From: an uncultured Flavobacteriales bacterium
GTDB lineage: Bacteria; Bacteroidota; Bacteroidia; Flavobacteriales_D; Parvicellaceae
Reading direction: 5' to 3'
NCBI GenBank assembly: GCA_938084875.1
Contig: CALKFX010000081.1
Coordinates: forward strand, 1 to 6,500
Length of the DNA stretch: 6,500 nucleotides
The notes below the pieces were generated by a model. The model was not told the origin of the DNA. It ran no database searches and saw only the letters and a list, made by a program, of their open reading frames with translations. This document shows, in pieces, positions 1 through 5,501 of this stretch. Numbering within the stretch: the stretch's first letter is position 1; each line of letters begins with the position of its first letter. The translations under genes were made by a program, and so were the position numbers.

Positions 1-12
1 AATTCTTGTCTA

Positions 13-30
13 ACAGATGCGACAGAACCA
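13..30 (+). repeat. 18-bp repeat, IS6-like terminal repeat, copy 1
   Basis: ACAGATGCGACAGAACCA, identical to 125-142. Read on the minus strand from position 29 it is GGTTCTGTCGCATCTGT. This resembles the known IS6-family terminal repeats that begin GGTTCTGTTGCAAA (IS257/IS431 type). The orientation is that of a right-hand element end, with the element lying to the left, mostly outside the window. No transposase is visible, so the family assignment is tentative. Confidence 0.5.
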
Positions 31-124
31 TAAAATTCAAATATCACAAAATAAATTCAATTGAAAATCAGCATTTTAGTTATTTATCTGATTCCATTTT
101 TCTTAAAGAAAAGCAAAAAAATAG

Positions 125-142
125 ACAGATGCGACAGAACCA
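125..142 (+). repeat. 18-bp repeat, IS6-like terminal repeat, copy 2
   Basis: Exact second copy of the 13-30 repeat, in the same orientation, ending 6 bp before the ATG of the flavin reductase gene at 149. It therefore occupies the place where that gene's leader and part of its promoter region would be expected. The repeat contains an ATG (130) opening a six-codon frame whose TAA overlaps the reductase start as TAATG. That overlap may be chance. Confidence 0.5.
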
Positions 143-148
143 GACATA

Positions 149-775
149 ATGATTTATAACAAAAAAGAAATAGAAGAGCTTGACCGTATTACGAGGTTAA
201 AAATTATTAATTCTGCTACCGGTATAAAACCAGCCAACTTAATAGGCACAATAGATAATAGAGGGAATACTAATCTAGCCGTATTTAGCTCTGTCGTTCA
301 CTTAGGCAGCAACCCTGCACTTCTTGGTTTTATTTCAAGACCAAGAACCACAGATGCAGGTCATACATTTACAAATATCATTAAAAACGAATACTATACG
401 ATCAATCACATTCATCCAGAATTCATTAAAAATGCCCATTACACTTCAGCTAAATTTCCTAAAGATATTTCAGAGTTTGAACGCTGTAACCTCACGGAAG
501 AATATATGAAAGATTTTAAGGCTCCTTTTGTGAAAGAAAGCACCTTCAAAATCGGAATGCGACTAAAAGAGGTTATTGATATAAAACTTAATAATACTGC
601 TTTAGTTATAGGAGAGATAGAAAACGTGACTTTTCCTGATGAATCAATAGTTAATAGCGATATTGATTTGGAGGTAGCTAGAGGTGTTGGGATTTCAGGG
701 CTTAATAGTTATTATGCTTTAAAAAAAATTGGTAATCACCCTTATGTAAGAGTAGGGGAAGTCCCTGAATTTTAG
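149..775 (+). CDS. Flavin reductase-family protein (FMN-binding split barrel)
   Basis: A 208-aa cytoplasmic protein of the flavin reductase-like, FMN-binding split-barrel family. Such proteins bind FMN and many reduce free flavin with NAD(P)H. The substrate here is not known. Family-like stretches are LKIINSATGIKPANLIGT (about residues 17-34), SSVVHLGSNPALLGF (47-61, the flavin-binding region) and YTINHIHPEFIKNAHYTSAK (82-101). The length is normal and the frame intact. ATG 149 is chosen because an in-frame TAG at 122-124 blocks extension and the N-terminus (NKKEIEELDRI) matches what I recall of the family. No Shine-Dalgarno is seen, which is usual for Bacteroidota. An IS-like terminal repeat ends 6 bp upstream, so the original promoter may have been replaced. 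The gene sits 2 bp before a DUF2256 and photolyase-related pair, consistent with a former light-response operon. A role in supplying reduced flavin to photolyase-type proteins is only inference. Confidence 0.85.
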   Translation: MIYNKKEIEELDRITRLKIINSATGIKPANLIGTIDNRGNTNLAVFSSVVHLGSNPALLGFISRPRTTDAGHTFTNIIKNEYYTINHIHPEFIKNAHYTSAKFPKDISEFERCNLTEEYMKDFKAPFVKESTFKIGMRLKEVIDIKLNNTALVIGEIENVTFPDESIVNSDIDLEVARGVGISGLNSYYALKKIGNHPYVRVGEVPEF

Positions 776-777
776 CC

Positions 778-905
778 TTGAAAAAAGAGCACCTTCCTCA
801 AAAAATATGTCTCGTTTGTGGACTCCCATTTACATGGCGTAAAAAGTGGAAAAAAAATGGGAAGAAGTAAAGTATTGTAGTCAACGCTGTAGAAAAAATA
901 AATGA
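778..905 (+). pseudogene. DUF2256 zinc-finger protein, frameshifted
   Basis: Small gene of the DUF2256 family, cysteine-rich proteins of about 40-60 aa often found beside photolyase/cryptochrome genes; their function is unknown. Frame one, from TTG 778, reads MKKEHLPQKICLVCGLPFTW and then RKKWKKNGKK, ending at TAA 868-870. The remainder of the family sequence continues in another frame from 858: WEEVKYCSQRCRKNK, with TGA at 903-905. Together they give the full signature CxxC...FTWRKKW...W(E/D)EVKYCSxRC. The shift falls in a run of eight A residues (850-857), and nine would restore one frame of about 42 codons. The start could only be TTG in this frame. The stop overlaps the next gene's ATG. 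The break could be a true mutation, a sequencing error, or transcriptional or ribosomal slippage on the A-run. Confidence 0.75.
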
Positions 906-1033
906 AAGAAGTTAATCTAATATTCCCGCATCAGTTGTTTCAAGAATCGCCAATTTTTGATGTGAAAGCCCCTGTTTATTTAGTTGAAGAATATGGTTCT
1001 GTCGCATTAATCAATTCTGATTCTGAAATTTGA
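902..1033 (+). pseudogene. Photolyase/cryptochrome-related protein, N-terminal fragment
   Basis: The frame from ATG 902 begins MKEVNLIFPHQLFQESPIFD and continues VKAPVYLVEEY. This is the start of the deoxyribodipyrimidine photolyase-related family (PF04244-type, cryptochrome-like flavoproteins of roughly 500 aa), whose N-terminus carries a 'hydrophobic-P-x-QL' strand and a 'YLVEE' strand. From codon 32 (position 995) the sequence is that of the 61-bp inverted-repeat element, and the frame closes at TGA 1031-1033 after 43 codons. More than 90% of the expected protein is missing, including the whole FAD-binding part, so it cannot be functional. The ATGA overlap with the DUF2256 gene upstream shows that the two were translationally linked. 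The family call rests on about 31 residues, but the DUF2256 neighbour supports it. Confidence 0.65.
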
Positions 1034-1055
1034 ATAGAATTAATGCGACAGAACC
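995..1055. mobile_element. 61-bp MITE-like element with IS6-like inverted ends
   Basis: GGTTCTGTCGCATTAAT at 995-1011 is matched perfectly by its reverse complement at 1039-1055; one more T/A pair at 994/1056 makes 18 bp. Between them lie 27 bp with an ATTCTG tandem pair (1014-1025) and no coding content. The ends resemble IS6-family terminal repeats (GGTTCTGTTGCAAA type) and share the 14-bp core with the repeats at 13-30 and 125-142. The flanks (987-994 AAGAATAT and 1056-1063 AAAAACTC) do not form an 8-bp target duplication. This suggests that adjacent DNA was deleted or that two ends recombined. It could be a miniature non-autonomous element or the scar of an insertion sequence that lost its body. 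The inverted repeat itself is certain; the family is tentative. Confidence 0.6.
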
Positions 1056-1148
1056 AAAAACTCAGATATGAAAAAAATTATGGAGTTTTACAAAACAAAA
1101 AAACCAAAATATCCCGAGAAATTTTCTTTAGATAAAAGATTTAATTAA
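1056..1148 (+). pseudogene. Unidentified C-terminal gene fragment
   Basis: Directly after the 61-bp element an open frame runs KNSDMKKIMEFYKTKKPKY and then PEKFSLDKRFN to TAA 1146-1148. The lysine- and aromatic-rich ending reads like a genuine protein C-terminus. It has no start of its own except ATG 1068, which would give a 26-aa peptide. It may be the surviving 3' end of the photolyase-related gene or of another gene lost in the deletion. I do not recognise the family. The last 8 bases overlap the 3' end of the convergent cyclase-dioxygenase gene. It may also be chance reading in A-rich DNA. Confidence 0.3.
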
Positions 1149-3123
1149 TGGAGTTTTTTTTGTAGAAAAAATGCATGCATATAACATGGGGAAAACTGAT
1201 TGCAGAGAGAAAAACAAAAAAATAAGCTATGCTCTTTTCAGTAGGTAAATTCAAATAATAAATTGCAATAAGGTAGAGAAATATTGCGCCCATATTAAAA
1301 GGTAAAGCATTCTTAAACATCTTCAAGTGGGTATGTTTTAGCTTGTTTTTTAAATGCATCCACCCAATTCTACTATGTTGAAATATAAAATAAAGTCCAA
1401 AGGTTAGAAGCAAACTTTCCTTATTAGACAATAAAAAGAAAGCAACTATGATCAACCATTCTAATTTTTGAAAATAAATTGCTGTTAAAAAAGGAAATAT
1501 TAAAAGAAGATTACCAATTAAAACATAATTAAAATTGACCATTGGAACTTTAATATTCATTATTAGTAATATTTTAGAGAACTCTTCAAAATGAATTAAA
1601 AACAGAGAACTAAATAGAACTATTCCCCATAATATTGCTATTGTATTAGATTCTATCTTCCAATTGTTAATTTCCGTTTGACCAAAATGCCAAGCAGAGT
1701 AAATTAAAAAAAACATCAAGCCTAATGTAGGTATCAAAAACCATATTAATAAAATAGGAACCATCATCAATAAATAATAAAAAATAAACTTGAAATTAAT
1801 GGTATTTTTTTTGCTTAATATTTCCGTTAAATGATCTAAAGCTCCGTGTGGAATCCCTATTATTAACAAACCAAAAGTTAAAACTGCTAAGTTATTTGAG
1901 GACAAATTTAGCAGTTCGTCGGATGCGATACTTTCATCTAACAATATATAGACAATCATTAGAAAAGGGAAAAGAAGTTTTTTAAATTTCCAATAAAACC
2001 AATAAAATATAGATTTAATAAATATTCCAATTTGCAACTTATAAAACATTGATAGTTCTTCTTTTATTGAAGTTTTTTCGTCTAAGAATTGTAAAACAAA
2101 GTAGGATGATTTAACATTAAATAATCTTTCAAAAATCGGCTTTCCTTTGGCTGGCCAAATAGTGAGAATAATTAATAGTAACTGATCATAAAAAAGGAAT
2201 CTTTTGTTGGGCTTTAACTTTTTAGCTTTTAAGACACCTTGGTTACAAATCAATTTGGCATGGCGATACATATTTTTAAATGCATAGCCTGTACTTGGTT
2301 TAACATTACCTGCCCTAGTTCCAATGTTTACCCATTTTTTTCCTGAGGATTGCTCTGGCAAATTAGAACTCATTGGGATTACTCCTTCTTCTTTAGAAAT
2401 TACTTTATAAGGGCCAAAGTTTTTGGTAATAAATTTATCTAACTCCTTCTCTGCTTCCAATTTATTAATTATTTTTTTGCCAAATCTTGTAAGCTCTATC
2501 AATGCTGAATTTGAGGTATATGGAAGTATGTAGACAAACTGTGTAGATTTTTCTTGAGGTATTCTAAAATCCATCATGTGGTAAACACTTTGGTCTAGTT
2601 CCTTTTCTTTTAATTCAACTTTTAATCCAAAAAATGATTGTGAAATATTAAAATCTCCGTTAGGAATATTTTTGAAATCTGGCGGTCTACTATCAAAAAT
2701 CCAGTCTGATGTGTATTTTTTTTCTAAAGTATTTATATTTAAGTTTTCTTTTTCTTCTATTTTAAGTACTTTTTCTCTACTGTGTTCTATATTGTATTGG
2801 AGCATTATTTTTCTTGTCCAGTTGTATAAATCAATACTGTCTACATGAAAATATTCAGTAGGATCTATAGAATTACTTTCATTATCATTGATTTTTATAC
2901 TTGTCCAACTTTTCGAAATAATGTTTGAAAAGTTTTTGTATATATCGTCATTTCTATTGGCCCAAAAACAAAACGTCTTGTCATTCTCAAGTTTTTCACT
3001 TGGCTCAATAGTTAAAAGCTTTTTATTATCTAGCAAAGAATTTTTAGCCATTTCAATTAACAAAATGCAAGTACTTGCACCCCAGCCAACAAAAATTATA
3101 TCGTAATGGTGATTTTTCAACAA
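1141..3123 (-). CDS. Lycopene beta-cyclase / beta-carotene 15,15'-dioxygenase fusion (CrtY-Blh)
   Basis: One 660-aa frame with two enzyme domains. Residues 1 to about 370 are CrtY-like: FAD fold near YDIIFVGWGAS (7-17), NDKTFCFW (47-54), MDFRIPQ (184-190), FVYILP (196-201), ALIELTRF (207-214, with E210 at the likely catalytic glutamate) and GNVKPSTGYAF (272-282). CrtY cyclises lycopene to beta-carotene. Residues from about 383 to 660 are a multi-span membrane domain of the Brp/Blh family, which cleaves beta-carotene to two retinals. It shows GIPHGALDH (423-431), WHFGQTE (478-484), FQHSRIGWMH (581-590) and FPH (644-646), with candidate iron-binding H426, H479 and H583. Each part has about the size of the separate enzyme and there is hardly any linker. 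No ATG precedes the FAD motif; TTG 3123 or TTG 3120 must be the start, because an in-frame TGA lies two codons upstream. The third glycine of GxGxxG is T18. A rhodopsin partner is inferred, not seen. Confidence 0.88.
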   Translation of the reverse strand: MLKNHHYDIIFVGWGASTCILLIEMAKNSLLDNKKLLTIEPSEKLENDKTFCFWANRNDDIYKNFSNIISKSWTSIKINDNESNSIDPTEYFHVDSIDLYNWTRKIMLQYNIEHSREKVLKIEEKENLNINTLEKKYTSDWIFDSRPPDFKNIPNGDFNISQSFFGLKVELKEKELDQSVYHMMDFRIPQEKSTQFVYILPYTSNSALIELTRFGKKIINKLEAEKELDKFITKNFGPYKVISKEEGVIPMSSNLPEQSSGKKWVNIGTRAGNVKPSTGYAFKNMYRHAKLICNQGVLKAKKLKPNKRFLFYDQLLLIILTIWPAKGKPIFERLFNVKSSYFVLQFLDEKTSIKEELSMFYKLQIGIFIKSIFYWFYWKFKKLLFPFLMIVYILLDESIASDELLNLSSNNLAVLTFGLLIIGIPHGALDHLTEILSKKNTINFKFIFYYLLMMVPILLIWFLIPTLGLMFFLIYSAWHFGQTEINNWKIESNTIAILWGIVLFSSLFLIHFEEFSKILLIMNIKVPMVNFNYVLIGNLLLIFPFLTAIYFQKLEWLIIVAFFLLSNKESLLLTFGLYFIFQHSRIGWMHLKNKLKHTHLKMFKNALPFNMGAIFLYLIAIYYLNLPTEKSIAYFFVFLSAISFPHVICMHFFYKKNSIN

Positions 3124-3171
3124 TATTCAATTTGAGTTAGACAATATATAACATTTAGCAATAAAAAAATT

Positions 3172-3201
3172 TTAATTTAGAGTAATTAAAGACTATGCAA
3201 A
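3172..3201 (-). promoter_or_regulatory. Candidate promoter of the crtY-blh gene
   Basis: Read on the minus strand, TTTG (3201-3198) is followed after 18 bp by TAAATTAA (3179-3172). The spacing and the TAnnTT half fit the Bacteroidota sigma-A pattern TTTG...TAnnTTTG, but the final TG is not matched. Transcription would start roughly 40 bp before the TTG start codon. In DNA this A+T-rich such matches are common by chance. Confidence 0.3.
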
Positions 3202-3218
3202 CTCATTAACTTAATTAA

Positions 3219-3249
3219 TTGAAATTATTCTTAATGTTATAAATTATTG
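3219..3249 (+). promoter_or_regulatory. Weak candidate promoter of the peptidase gene
   Basis: TTG (3219-3221), 18 bp, then TAAATTATTG (3240-3249), which resembles TAnnTTTG with two additional bases. It lies 30-60 bp before ATG 3279, a sensible position, but the match is imperfect. Confidence 0.2.
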
Positions 3250-3278
3250 CGTAACTACAAACTATATATTCTAAAAAA

Positions 3279-5438
3279 ATGAAAATAAAAAAATCACTTT
3301 TTATCTTATGGATATTCTCTATTTTATTATCCTGCAGTAACCCTCAAAAAAATGTAAAAGAAACCATGATTTATCCTATTACAGAAAAAAAAGATGTTGT
3401 AGAAAATTATTTTGACATTGAAGTAAAGGATTCATACAGATGGTTAGAAGATGACAGGTCTAAAGAAACAGAGTCATGGGTGAAGGCTGAAAACGAAACA
3501 ACTTTCGCCTATTTAAATAACATTTCATATAGATCGGACTTAAAAAAAAGACTAGAATACCTTTGGAATTATGAAAAGATTAGTGCTCCATTTAAGGAGG
3601 GTGAATTCACTTATTTTTATAAGAATAATGGTTTGCAAAATCAATATGTAATATATAGACAAAAAGAAAATGAGTCTGCTGAGGTTTTTTTAGATCCTAA
3701 TCAATTTTCAAAAGACGGTACAATCTCTTTAGGAGCTTTAAGCTTTTCAGACTCTGGTAATATTGTAGCCTATTCTATTTCGGAATGGGGCAGTGATTGG
3801 AGAAAAGTTATCGTAATGGATGTCTATTCAAAAGAAATTATGGAAGACACTATAGTAGATGTTAAATTCTCTGGACTTTCCTGGAAAAAAAATGAAGGAT
3901 TCTTTTATTCTAGTTACGATAAACCTGAAGGCAGTGAATTATCTGCAAAAACCGATCAGCACAAACTTTATTACCATAAACTAGGAACATCACAAGATGA
4001 AGATCAACTTATATTTGGAGGAACATACGAAGAAAAACATAGATATGTCGGCGGAAATGTTACTGAAGACGGAAATTACTTATTTGTTTCCGCAAGTGTT
4101 TCAACCTCCGGAAATAAATTATTTATGAAAGACTTATCAAAGCCTAACAGCGATTTTGTAACCATATTAAACCACACCAATAGCGATACATATGTGATGG
4201 AAAATGAAGGAAGTAAATTGTATTTGGCAACCAACTTAAATGCTCCTAATAAAAAAATAGTATCTGTAGATGCTTCCAATCCAAGTCCAGAAAATTGGGT
4301 GGATTTTATCGCTGAAACAGAACATGTATTAAGTCCTTCAAATGGTGGTGGGTATTTCTTTGCAGAATATATGGTAGATGCTGTTTCTAAAGTAAAGCAA
4401 TACAACTATAACGGTGAAATGATATTCGATTTAGAACTTCCAGGTCTTGGAAGCGTTGGAGGATTTAGCGGAAAAAAAATGGATACTATTCTCTATTATT
4501 CTTTTTCAAACTATAAAACCCCTAGAACCATTTATTCATACAATCCTAGAGAAGGAGAATCTAAAATTTATAAAAAGCCAGGAGTTGATTTCAACCCTGA
4601 CAACTATGAAAGTAATCAAGTATTTTACAGATCTAAAGATAGCACTGTTATTCCTATGATTATTACCCATAAAAAAGGAATAAAATTAAGTGGTAAAAAC
4701 CCTACCATTCTTTATGGCTATGGAGGTTTTAATATTAGTCTCACTCCATCATTTAGTATAGCCAACGCAGTTTGGATGGAGCAAGGTGGAATTTATGCTG
4801 TTGCGAATCTAAGAGGCGGTGGAGAATATGGGAAGAAGTGGCATAAAGCTGGAACTAAAATGAAAAAGCAAAATGTTTTTGATGATTTTATTGCTGCTGC
4901 TGAGTTCTTAATAGAAAACAACTATACATCTAGTGAATATTTAGCTATCAGAGGAGGTTCTAATGGTGGGCTTTTAGTAGGAGCCACAATGACCCAGCGT
5001 CCTGATTTAATGAAAGTTGCACTTCCAGCTGTTGGAGTTTTAGATATGCTTCGTTACCACACTTTTACTGCTGGAGCTGGATGGGCTTACGACTATGGCA
5101 CATCTGAAGACAGTAAGGAAATGTTTGAATATTTATTAGGCTATTCTCCCGTTCATAATGTGAAGGCGGGAGTTGAATATCCGGCTACTTTAATAACAAC
5201 AGGTGACCACGATGATAGAGTAGTTCCTGCACATAGCTTTAAGTTTGCAGCTGAACTTCAGGCAAAACAATCTGGTAGCAACCCTACGCTTATTCGTATT
5301 GAAACAGATGCTGGCCATGGAGCAGGCACACCAATAAGCAAAACAATTGAACAATATTCAGATATTTTTGGTTTTACATTGTACAACATGGGTTTTGAAG
5401 AACTCCCGAATAAATCAGTTACAGAAAATTACAATTAA
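3279..5438 (+). CDS. Prolyl oligopeptidase (S9A family) lipoprotein
   Basis: A 719-aa serine peptidase of the prolyl oligopeptidase family, which cuts short proline-containing peptides. The N-terminus is a lipoprotein signal: KIKK, a hydrophobic run (6-17) and lipobox LLSC with Cys19, so the mature protein should be membrane-anchored outside the cytoplasm. Residues about 30-460 form the N-terminal and seven-bladed propeller region, starting with the family's YFDIEVKDSYRWLED (44-58). The C-terminal hydrolase domain has GYGGFN (480-485), NLRGGGEYG (510-518) and the nucleophile in GGSNGG (Ser561). The acid lies in DHDDRVVP (643-650, most likely Asp645) and the base in AGHGAG (His680). Arg647 and Trp602 sit where the family's substrate-binding residues lie. 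The length is normal and the triad complete. ATG 3279 is chosen because it gives a proper signal peptide. The gene stands alone, divergent from crtY-blh and 63 bp before a TonB-dependent receptor gene; a joint role in peptide use is possible but unproven. Confidence 0.93.
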   Translation: MKIKKSLFILWIFSILLSCSNPQKNVKETMIYPITEKKDVVENYFDIEVKDSYRWLEDDRSKETESWVKAENETTFAYLNNISYRSDLKKRLEYLWNYEKISAPFKEGEFTYFYKNNGLQNQYVIYRQKENESAEVFLDPNQFSKDGTISLGALSFSDSGNIVAYSISEWGSDWRKVIVMDVYSKEIMEDTIVDVKFSGLSWKKNEGFFYSSYDKPEGSELSAKTDQHKLYYHKLGTSQDEDQLIFGGTYEEKHRYVGGNVTEDGNYLFVSASVSTSGNKLFMKDLSKPNSDFVTILNHTNSDTYVMENEGSKLYLATNLNAPNKKIVSVDASNPSPENWVDFIAETEHVLSPSNGGGYFFAEYMVDAVSKVKQYNYNGEMIFDLELPGLGSVGGFSGKKMDTILYYSFSNYKTPRTIYSYNPREGESKIYKKPGVDFNPDNYESNQVFYRSKDSTVIPMIITHKKGIKLSGKNPTILYGYGGFNISLTPSFSIANAVWMEQGGIYAVANLRGGGEYGKKWHKAGTKMKKQNVFDDFIAAAEFLIENNYTSSEYLAIRGGSNGGLLVGATMTQRPDLMKVALPAVGVLDMLRYHTFTAGAGWAYDYGTSEDSKEMFEYLLGYSPVHNVKAGVEYPATLITTGDHDDRVVPAHSFKFAAELQAKQSGSNPTLIRIETDAGHGAGTPISKTIEQYSDIFGFTLYNMGFEELPNKSVTENYN

Positions 5439-5501
5439 GTTGTATAGTCTTTGATAGAAACTGTTTTATTAAAGAAAAATAATTTTATCTTCGAGGCAAT
5501 T

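Larger units (their letters stand above)
1..148. other. Non-coding region bearing two IS-end-like repeats
   Basis: No gene is supported here in any frame. The stretch is A+T-rich and contains two direct copies of an 18-bp repeat (13-30 and 125-142). The sequences before and after the two copies differ, so they are not simple duplications of a longer block. A short A/T palindrome lies at 98-112 but has no obvious role. If the repeats are insertion-sequence ends, positions 1-29 could be the tip of an element lying mostly upstream of the window. This is inference. Confidence 0.5.
3124..3278. promoter_or_regulatory. Divergent intergenic region between crtY-blh and peptidase genes
   Basis: 155 bp of strongly A+T-rich DNA separating two divergently transcribed genes, so promoters for both should lie here. 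No operator, riboswitch or strong inverted repeat is apparent. Only weak matches to the Bacteroidota promoter pattern (TTTG, about 17-21 bp, TAnnTTTG) are visible and are listed separately. Confidence 0.6.

Noticed and set aside
98..112. Palindrome TTTTCTT-A-AAGAAAA
   Set aside because: Almost pure A/T with a one-base centre, expected by chance in such DNA, and no gene ends there.
13..142. Direct repeats as a CRISPR array
   Set aside because: Only two direct copies, 18 bp long, about 94 bp apart, with further copies inverted and distant. This is not a regular repeat-spacer pattern.
324..509. Open frame inside the flavin reductase gene
   Set aside because: Out-of-frame shadow of a well-conserved gene, with no recognisable protein features.
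994..1056. Inverted repeat as an intrinsic terminator
   Set aside because: The 27-nt loop is long, no T-run follows on either useful side, and the same core recurs elsewhere singly. A mobile-element explanation fits better.
1044..1136. 30-codon frame starting at the ATG in the element's right arm
   Set aside because: It competes with the more protein-like frame through 1056-1148, and its start lies within a repeat. There is no evidence that it is a gene.
2888..3106. Plus-strand open frame opposite the cyclase domain
   Set aside because: Antisense to the conserved CrtY N-terminal region; its hydrophobic composition arises from the complementary codons.
4076..4405. Minus-strand open frame inside the peptidase gene
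   Set aside because: Antisense shadow of the propeller domain, with no family resemblance.
4447..4659. Plus-strand open frame inside the peptidase gene
   Set aside because: Out-of-frame shadow of the S9A gene.
5439..5501. Terminator or promoter between peptidase and receptor genes
   Set aside because: The best hairpin (around 5447-5463) has mismatches and no clear T-run. TATCTTCG at 5486-5493 resembles a -7 box but has no TTTG at the right distance.
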